NCBI GenBank assembly: GCA_027922465.2
Contig: BQMF02000026.1
Span: 1,426,001 to 1,490,000 of the forward strand
Direction of reading: 5' to 3'
Length of the DNA: 64,000 bases
Source: Turritopsis dohrnii
Lineage: Eukaryota; Cnidaria; Hydrozoa; Anthoathecata; Oceaniidae
Below, piece by piece: positions 57,223 through 64,000 of this stretch (position 1 is its first letter; each line of letters opens with the position of its first letter). Made by a program: the position numbers and the translations under genes. The notes beneath the pieces are model-generated. The model ran no database searches. It saw only the letters and a program-made list of their open reading frames with translations, and had not been told where the DNA came from.

Positions 57223-59881
57223 ATGGTTCACTGTAGTGCTTGGGGCTGCAGTAATCAGCAGAGGAGAGATAAGAACATTTCTTATCACAAATTACCCAAA
57301 GACGCGAAAATTGCAAGTACGTGGAAACAAAAAACTGGACGTCAAAATTTTCCGCAAGATAAAAATTTTTATGTTTGCTCAAGCCATTTTGAGCATAGTT
57401 GCTTCGACAAGCCTTATGAGAATTATCAGCTTTCGGTTTATGGCATAGTAAAATCTCGTAGGCTTCTCCCATCGGCAATTCCGACAATCTTTCCTCATAA
57501 AGCAGCATCAAATAAAAGCAGTACACGTACAGTATCTGTGAAAAGAAGCAAGAAAAAAGAGCAAGCAGAGGTAACATTTTTTTCAAAAATTATTTCAACA
57601 AAGCATTCTGAATTACTTATTCAGAAAGAGGAAAAGAAAGCAGTTTCATTCATATCCTTGATACCTTTTCCACACTACCCTTTTACTGTAGCTGCAATTT
57701 TCCCTTATTGTCATTTCCCCTTATTAAACAGATTCTCTCAACATCACTGGCTGAGGGGACACCAGAAAATACGGAACATTTTGAAATCTGTAGCAGTGAA
57801 TTGAATATTGACGAATACTACAGGAGTCGTGGTCTCACGTGTATTGGTACTCAGACCACCAAAACTTCATTTGTATACACAAAGGATGCCACTACATCTA
57901 CATTGACTCTGGCTAAACACAACAAAGCTCATTTTAAATGTCAGGCAAAAATCAAAATTAAACCGAAATTACGATCGAAGGGAAATCAATTTCCATCACC
58001 AAAGAGAAAAAAGAGAAGCTATTCGCCAACACAAATCCAGCAGTCAAGTTCAGGCAGCGATGCTGATGTGGAATCTACTGATGAAGAAGAAATTATCAAT
58101 GAGATTACAATCAGTAATAAAGTCGATAATGTCATGACGGGAGATTGGGATGTGATTGATGACGAAACAACTGTAGTATCGCCAGTTTTAGAAGAGGAAA
58201 GTGTAGCAGATGTAAATAATCAACTTGTAAATAAAGAATCTACTAATCATGTAAATACGGAAATAATAAAAAATGTGAATACGGAATTAGATGACATTGA
58301 TACCGAATTGATAGAGTATTCTGATGAAACCAGTGAGGAGTTTGAAAGTGGAAGTGAATACCAACCATCAACTCAAGATGAATCTAGTCAACTATCTGAC
58401 GAACATTCTTTAAGTGATGACGTCATATATAGAACGGAGAGAACATTTTTGGTATATGAAAGTAATTTGTATCAGTTGTTGCGATATTGTCCACAGTGTG
58501 GAAGCCCTGTTGATCAGTCATTGATTGAAGAGGTAAAACAAACAGGATCCCAGCTTCATTTACGAATTAATTGTTTCAAGAATTGTTCTATGTATTGGAA
58601 ATCGCAACCTGTTGTTGGTTCGTTAAATGGTCTCGGAAATTTGTTCTTGACCAGCGGAATTTCTTTCTCCGGAATCCCGTTTGCCAAATTCCAAAGATTT
58701 GCATACCTCATCAATCTGAAGTTTATATCCGATAGTGTGTTTTACTCGCTTCGTGGTGATTACGTTATGCCTGTAGTACGCAAACGTTGGAGAATGGAAC
58801 GAAAACATATGTTACAACAGCTGAAAAGTCAAAGCTTGTTGGTGGTGGGAGATGTGATAGCCCTGGGCACAATGCCAAATATTGCACATACACATTCATG
58901 GATGCAAATTCTGGGAAGGTAGTGGACACCGTAGTAGTTCCTGTAACAGAAGTTGCCAATTCGAACGCCATGGAGAAGGAGGGTTTTATTCGTTTGTTGT
59001 CTATGCTGCAGAAGGAGGGTGTTAGTGTGGATGTTGTTTCAACTGATAAGCACGTGCAAATTAGGAAGTTAATGAGAGTGGATCCACGCTTCAATCGCAT
59101 CTCACATCAGTTTGACCCATGGCATTTAGCTAAAAATATTTGCAAAAAAATTAACAAGGCCTCCAAAATAAAATCCCGTGACCAGTTGCTGCAGTGGATT
59201 CCAGCAATTGTGAATCATTTCTGGTGGAGTGTCATGACGTGCGAAAAAAATCCAACCATTTTATATGAAAAGTTTTCGTCAATCATCTACCATACTGTAA
59301 ATAGACACGATTGGCCTGGCTGCAAATATTTCAAAAAATGTGCGCACGGTCCGTTGTCAAAAACGGAAGTTCGTGAGAAGCTGTGGTTGACGGAAGGTTC
59401 GCAAGCTCATCAGTATCTCGTGTCGCTTGTGAAGGATAAAAGATTCAAGAACGACATGCAGTATTTAACGGAAGCCATTCACACAAATGACATTGAAGTT
59501 TTCAACAACCTGTTACTGAAGTACATACCTAACCAGTATCATTTTCAGCACGATCATATGATCATGGGTGCGTACCTTGCAGCTCTTGATAATAATTTCA
59601 ATGCTGGTTGCGAGCAAGACACAATCCAAAGTGGCTTGGATATTGGTAAATACAAATTTACCATTGCATGGCGAAAGCCATTTAAGAAATTTATTGCCCG
59701 GAAAGTTTATCAGAAAAAACGCTACGACTACCTGAAAGTTATGATGGGAGGCACTTACAATTGTGCCCTGAAAGCGAAGCGACATAAATCAAGGAAAAGA
59801 TTCATGGCACCGGTGGACCGTCAGCCGCGTGATGAAATAATAGAACGCTCAAAAAAACTGGCGCGTTTTGCCAGGAAATAA
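57223..59881 (+). pseudogene. Kolobok THAP-domain transposase, one frameshift
   Basis: Exon 1 (57223-57570) encodes a full THAP zinc finger: MVHCSAWGCSN, the tryptophan in STWKQK, VCSSHF and the C-terminal LLPSAIPTIFP. It joins in phase 0 (GT at 57571, acceptor AAACAG before 57732) to exon 2. Exon 2 has an acidic linker, a zinc-ribbon-like CPQCGSP...C...C segment near 58490 and the DDE catalytic region: GRCDSPGHNAKYCTYT near 58850, VSTDKHVQIRK near 59035, HQFDPWHLAKNICKK near 59105 and HTNDIEVFNNLLLKY near 59480. The frame shifts near 58848 in the first catalytic box, where one unit of a 7-base direct repeat appears to be missing. The C-terminus is basic. The THAP domain binds the element ends and the DDE domain cuts and rejoins; these roles are known for the superfamily. 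Confidence 0.87.
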
Positions 59882-59942
59882 AGACATTGAGATGTCAAGA
59901 CTTTTGTAAATACATATGAGATTGCTTTGACATTGACGTACC

Positions 59943-60102
59943 TTATCGGGGATAATTTCGTCGGGGAAAAGTGACAAAATTTGTGCTTTGTGACGAAAAT
60001 TTTGAAAAAGTGAAATTTATACGAAAGTATTAGTAAAATTTTGCAAAATGACGAAATTTTCCCCGACGAAAAATTTTTCCCGACGTAAATTTTCCCCGAT
60101 AA
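59943..60102. mobile_element. 160-bp foldback MITE
   Basis: Inverted ends TTATCGGGGATAATTTCG and the complementary TTTTCCCCGATAA, with repeated CGTCGGGGAAAA/TTTTCCCCGACG words between. Target duplication not clear. It lies in the Kolobok 3' untranslated region. Confidence 0.65.
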
Positions 60103-60607
60103 AGTAACCCGTATCTATAGTCTATAGATGTCATAGTTTTGTCTACGGTTTTAACCTGTTAGTTTCCTACATAAAGTTATAGTTTCAAGATACTTTTATA
60201 TTTGCTACACGTTTTCACAATATTCTTGTTTCTTCTAGCAACGTTCAAATTGATAGGTTTCAAAACAAACATTTTCAAAAAAAAAACAAAAAAAGCGAAG
60301 GATGAAAAAATGTATTTTCTTTTTGAGAATAACTAGTGTTTTGAAGATGTTCTTTTATGAAGCCCTACTGTGACGTCAAGATGAAAAAGAAGTCTGGTAT
60401 CTACTCTGAACTTTGTGTTTGATTTATTGAATGGAAGTAGTAAACACAAAACGTGATCGCTTCAATAAATTTTTGCTTTATATACATGAATAAGTTATCT
60501 TTAATAAAAAAAGATAGTGGAAAATTAACTTTTATTGAATTATCTATAATATAAATTAAACTTGTTCTGGCACCTCGGAATCCCTTTAAGGAAAATGATA
60601 TTTTTAC

Positions 60608-61445
60608 ATTACAGACAGGACAAACACCAAAAGTATCACCAAAAGTATCTTTCTTTGAACCACTAGAATGATCTTGAGAAGGTAAATTATTCAAAAAGTC
60701 ATCTGGGTTAAAAACATAATCAAGTCCTTCATAAAGTTTAGAGTCTTCCAAACTATCATTACTTGAAATGTTTTCTAAGTCATCCAGTGGTTTAAGAAGC
60801 TGTTCTTTCAGATATTCTATTTTAACAGAATCAAAATGTGTTCTCAAACTAAGGAAAAGGTCAACCTTACTGTAGGGTTTGCACAATTCTTTTTTATAAC
60901 CTTCCACAGTGAAAGGAACTTCTGACCCTGGTATATGTTTTACCTCCTTATGGTCAGGATACAGTAAAACCCAGTCTTCTTCGCTACAAAAGAACTGCTC
61001 ATGGTTACTATGTTTTTCAACACCTTTTCTGAGGATATACTTTGCATCTGCTTTCTTTGGCACAGCGATAGGAAGTTTGCTGCCTCTGGCATTTTGAAGT
61101 TCTGAGTGCTTTTCTGACTCTTTTTCACTCCAATGTTTATGATAACACTGTTAGGTGTAGGTTTCTTCAATTTATTGTCAAAAAAACACTGGATTTCTTT
61201 GATGTTCCTCCTGATGTTGCTTTGTCATCATCATCAAACTCCCTTTTCTGTGGCTTTGCTTTTTTTACAAATCTGTCTGTTCTTTCATGAGATTTCTTTT
61301 TCAAATAGCTATCTAGTGTGTCAGTCTTTTCAAAGTTATTTTCAGAGTTTTGCTGTTTTGTTCCACATTGAACACAAAATACATCGTCTCTTTCAACCTT
61401 TCCACCACACTTTCGACAAAAACAACAGCATGGACTGTCCGCCAT
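60608..61445 (-). pseudogene. N-terminal part of the zinc-ribbon/HECT gene, frameshifted
   Basis: The ATG at 61445 starts MADSPCCCFCRKCGGKV with a zinc ribbon (C-x2-C...FCVQCG), then a basic, low-complexity stretch. The frame is lost in a seven-T run near 61172, picked up as KKPTPNSVIINIG, and shifts again near 61125 to reach ARGSKLPIAVPKKAD, FFCSEEDWVLLYPDHKEV, a PFTVEGYKKELCKPYSKVDL segment and CPVC before a GT donor (60607-60606). I know this order (zinc ribbon, R-G-x-LPL, LLYPD, KPYSK-DLYL) from multicopy cnidarian HECT-type proteins. Frameshifts at homopolymers could be decay or assembly error. The next exons of the gene are at 56690-54420. Confidence 0.75.
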
Positions 61446-61482
61446 ATTTGTTAGAAGCATGCGAGGTGACATTAACCGTTTC

Positions 61483-61600
61483 GGATTTAAAATCGGATTT
61501 GAAATGAGGATTTGAAATGCGGATTTGAAATGCGGATTTGAAATAAGGATTTGAAATGTGGATTTGAAATGAGGATTCGAAAAATATTTTAGGATTTGAA
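61483..61600. repeat. 13-bp minisatellite GGATTTGAAATGC
   Basis: About eight degenerate units of GGATTTGAAATGN, ending about 40 bases upstream of the HECT-gene ATG, so in its promoter or 5' UTR. Confidence 0.85.
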
Positions 61601-61684
61601 ATATTTTTGCAGATTTTTAAGATTTTTACGGATTTTAATTTTTTTTCGAGATTGTCCCTTTTCGGCTTCCGTAATATTGCCATA

Positions 61685-61740
61685 TGTTTGGTATTTCAAT
61701 AGGTAGTTTGGTATTTCAATAGGTAGTTTGGTATTTCTCA
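61685..61740. repeat. 21-bp tandem repeat
   Basis: Two full copies and one partial copy of GTTTGGTATTTCAATAGGTA. No associated gene. Confidence 0.8.
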
Positions 61741-62149
61741 AGTTTCCTTCAGTGCTTTTGTTTGCTAGGTCAGCTAGGGGCTTGCTGACAAACCTCACAA
61801 AGACCTCACTTTTACTTCGATACCCCTGGATGTAAGCCTCCAAGAAAGCAAATGGAGGATAAATGAGCACTAAGCAAAGCCTACCAAAAGAAAGAAGTTT
61901 CAAATATCGAAGTCAAAGAGGAGAGTTTACTCAAAATAATTTTTTCCTTACGTAATTACAACCGTTCGCTTAAAATTTCTCGTGGGAGAGACCTCGTGGA
62001 ATGAAAAAGAAAGCTTAACACGCATGCACAATTGGTTTCATGTAAGCAAACACACGAAATATACCAAAAACCGCTAGGTTTGGACAGTAAGGAGAAGAAA
62101 AAGAACAGATCTGGTTTTAATGTATTTCTTGCTTTCGCAGAAATCCAAT

Positions 62150-63870
62150 TAACACAATATTTCTTGATTTTAACATTAGTGACCTCATTTTCTGGCATGT
62201 TATTGTCTAAAGGCACTGCAATGATGGGGTTGTCTATAAAATAACATCCATAATTAAATCGGCAAGGGATATTATATATGTATTTCCTGCAAGAATTAGA
62301 ATGTCTATGAATTTGATACTGATACACTAATTTATGCAGTTCTGGCTCCTCTTTTGGATCAGCAAATCTGCATGTATCAAAGTATCCACAAATTCTAAAT
62401 AATCATTTGTTGTTTCTTTGCTTAAAACAGGTGCATTAGGAACCCACAAAAAGGAGTGGATATGTGGGCTACCACGAAATTGAACCTTTGTGTTTACGTA
62501 ACAGTATTTCTTTAAAAAATGTTTCAACTCTAAACTGAAAGTGTTGTGAAGTGAATACAGGGTTTTGATTCAACAGTTCACACTTTTTAAGTAATCCAAT
62601 TGTCCTACCGTAAGGTTCGTATGGTTCAGCTTGTGAAGATTACTAGCAGTTCATCCCATCTTAGGTCTGCACATGACAAGGTCAGGAAGAATGTAAGTAA
62701 ACCTAATTGTTTAACCATGGCAAGAACATCATTTAGGAAGCTTTTCCAATATGCAGGTGTTCCCTTTACAGATTTCATAAATAAAAAGCCTTGATCTTCT
62801 GACATGAAAGACTTAACAGTTTCTTTAAAATTATTTTTAAGTTTTCCTGCAGTTATCTCTCCATGAACTTTGCGTGTTGCTACATTTATTTGGTTAAGCA
62901 AATTTATTTGTTGCATAACATAATGTGCAAAGAAAATAAAGCCAGTGATTGAGGCAAATCTTTGGCTATAATGTAGTAGCTGCAGGTTGAAATATTTTGT
63001 AGCAGTCAACCCAATTTGTGATTCTATTGGAAACAAATTTGAAAAAGTAAGTTCTTCACATAAATTGTCAATAAAGAAAGACATTGGCTGCTAACATTCA
63101 CCAGGAGCGATATCCAATATTCCCTCAATTGTATTATAAATGTTTGGTATCAAACAAACTTCATCTGACCCTGCTTGCTCAAGATTCAGAGGATTTTCCT
63201 CTTCAAGTTCATCATTGCTCTCATTTGTATTGCATTCAATACTAATTGGAAATGCATCTTGATCAATAATTGCATCAGTATCAACTAGAGAAAGTAACTC
63301 TTTAGTAATATTATCCATGTTGATATGAATATCATCATAGAAAGGGTTGTTTGCCTTCAAATAATCTAATGCATCTTTCGCATAATCAAGACGGACATCT
63401 TCAAATGTAACATGGTCACTAAACTGAAGTTTCCTCTTTAACTTAACAAAAATTAACCCATTACTGTCCATTCCCTGTGGTAAGCAATTACTTACTGCAT
63501 TAACATTTACTGGTACATTACAAACAGCACCTTTAATTTTTGGCATTTGACCTTTAGGCTTAATACTAATTTTTTTGAATAAAATGCGATTTGCAATCAA
63601 GGTTTTTTCCATTCGATTCAAACACTTTCTCAATTTTTCTAGGTATTGGTAAGACCCCTAAATCTGTTCCACACTGCTTGACATGGCACAGCTCCTTTCA
63701 ACAAATGATGATCACAAGTGACACAAATATACTTTTTCCCATTACAACTTGATATGTCAGTAAACAGTGGGAAAAATTCATATTCGTAGCATTCCCTTTT
63801 AAACACCTTCACTGTTCTACGATAAAGGGATCAGTTGCAAACAACACACATGGTATGGTCCCTGGCATAT
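62150..63870 (-). pseudogene. Helitron Rep (Helitron_like_N) region, decayed
   Basis: Minus-strand remnants of the replication-initiator half of a Helitron protein. From the N-terminal side: a leader region to 63091 containing ANRILFKK and KPKGQMPKIKGAVCNVP; then KYFNLQLLHYSQRFAS, FIFFAHYVMQQINL, KGTPAYWKSFLNDVL and LTFFLTLSCADLRWDEL (63084-62626). Further down are HFQFRVETFFKE, then RGSPHIHSFLWVPNAP (62480-62430) and YQIHRHSNSCRKY (62320). These are the conserved blocks of Helitron_like_N and the HUH (H-x-H) site. Frameshifts near 63090, 62625 and 62525 and missing blocks make it dead. The helicase half is not adjacent. Confidence 0.85.
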
Positions 63871-64000
63871 TTGAGCTTTAAATTTATAAACACAGCCTAC
63901 ATTTTCCTGATGATTCCTCAAAGCTTTTTGCTTTTTATCAGCATGTTATTACAATCCTATGCTCAATGCATATGTAGCACGCTTAGAATTTCTATTTTTA
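63871..64000. other. Window edge, no assigned feature
   Basis: Probably the start region of the Helitron protein on the minus strand; no clear 5' TC end is visible. Confidence 0.3.

Larger units (their letters stand above)
56737..60585 (+). mobile_element. Kolobok DNA transposon, near-complete
   Basis: 3849 bp with inverted ends AGGGATTCCGAGGTG and TTAA on both sides (56733-56736, 60586-60589). A perfect 18-bp subterminal inverted repeat, TGACGTCACAGTAGGGCT, lies at 56952-56969 and 60361-60378. It encodes a THAP-type transposase. TTAA duplication plus a THAP/DDE transposase defines the Kolobok superfamily. It sits in a HECT-gene intron, opposite strand. A small foldback MITE (59943-60102) lies in its 3' part. 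Confidence 0.9.

Noticed and set aside
57215..57586. ORFs at 57215-57448 (plus) and 57218-57586 (minus)
   Set aside because: Shadow frames over the THAP exon; the frame beginning at 57223 carries all THAP residues.
60401..60606. C-terminal extension of the HECT-gene N-terminal frame
   Set aside because: Beyond the GT donor at 60607 the frame reads into the TTAA site and Kolobok terminal repeat, so it is not gene sequence.

Overview
The window is AT-rich animal DNA. The decisive evidence is a multi-exon gene for the 160-kDa subunit of cleavage and polyadenylation specificity factor (CPSF1), with GT-AG introns. Around it is a dense, nested community of eukaryotic transposable elements: BEL/Pao, DIRS, hAT, Kolobok, Helitron, pogo/Tigger, PIF/Harbinger, a CR1/L2-like LINE, a tRNA-derived SINE and several MITEs. 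The repertoire, together with a zinc-ribbon/HECT gene of a type I know as multicopy in cnidarians, suggests a cnidarian. That placement is inference. No bacterial gene organisation is present.

Layout. 1-171: edge of an unidentified zinc-finger gene (minus). 640-6832: complete young BEL/Pao LTR retrotransposon (minus) with an intact 1874-codon ORF. 9032-20204: a DIRS tyrosine-recombinase retrotransposon whose right inverted repeat is split by a 4985-bp hAT element; it also holds a TA-flanked MITE, a palindromic insert and a hAT MITE. 20239-22304: decayed pogo/Tigger transposase gene. 22306-28717: Helitron ends, a TA-flanked TIR element with a nested element and SINE, a 6-bp-TSD element carrying a Harbinger remnant, and a short Helitron.

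30351-52024: the first 18 recognisable exons (533 codons) of CPSF1 on the plus strand. Its first intron is almost entirely one 9.86-kb TTAA-flanked element that itself contains a 4-kb hAT with 5-bp target duplications. The exon set includes a 6-nt microexon, a 20-nt exon and a GC-AG intron. The remaining two thirds of CPSF1 is not found before the window ends.

52560-63870: minus-strand Helitron helicase and Rep remnants flank a dead HECT-domain gene (61445 down to 54420). Two short Helitrons interrupt it in coding sequence, a THAP-type Kolobok transposon (56737-60585) sits in an intron, and a LINE fragment truncates it. Removing each Helitron at its A|T joint rejoins the HECT reading frame, so the gene was coding when they landed.

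Almost everything except CPSF1 is selfish DNA at different stages of decay. The BEL element looks intact, the Kolobok and 4-kb hAT copies each have few lesions, and the DIRS, Tigger and Helitron proteins are broken.
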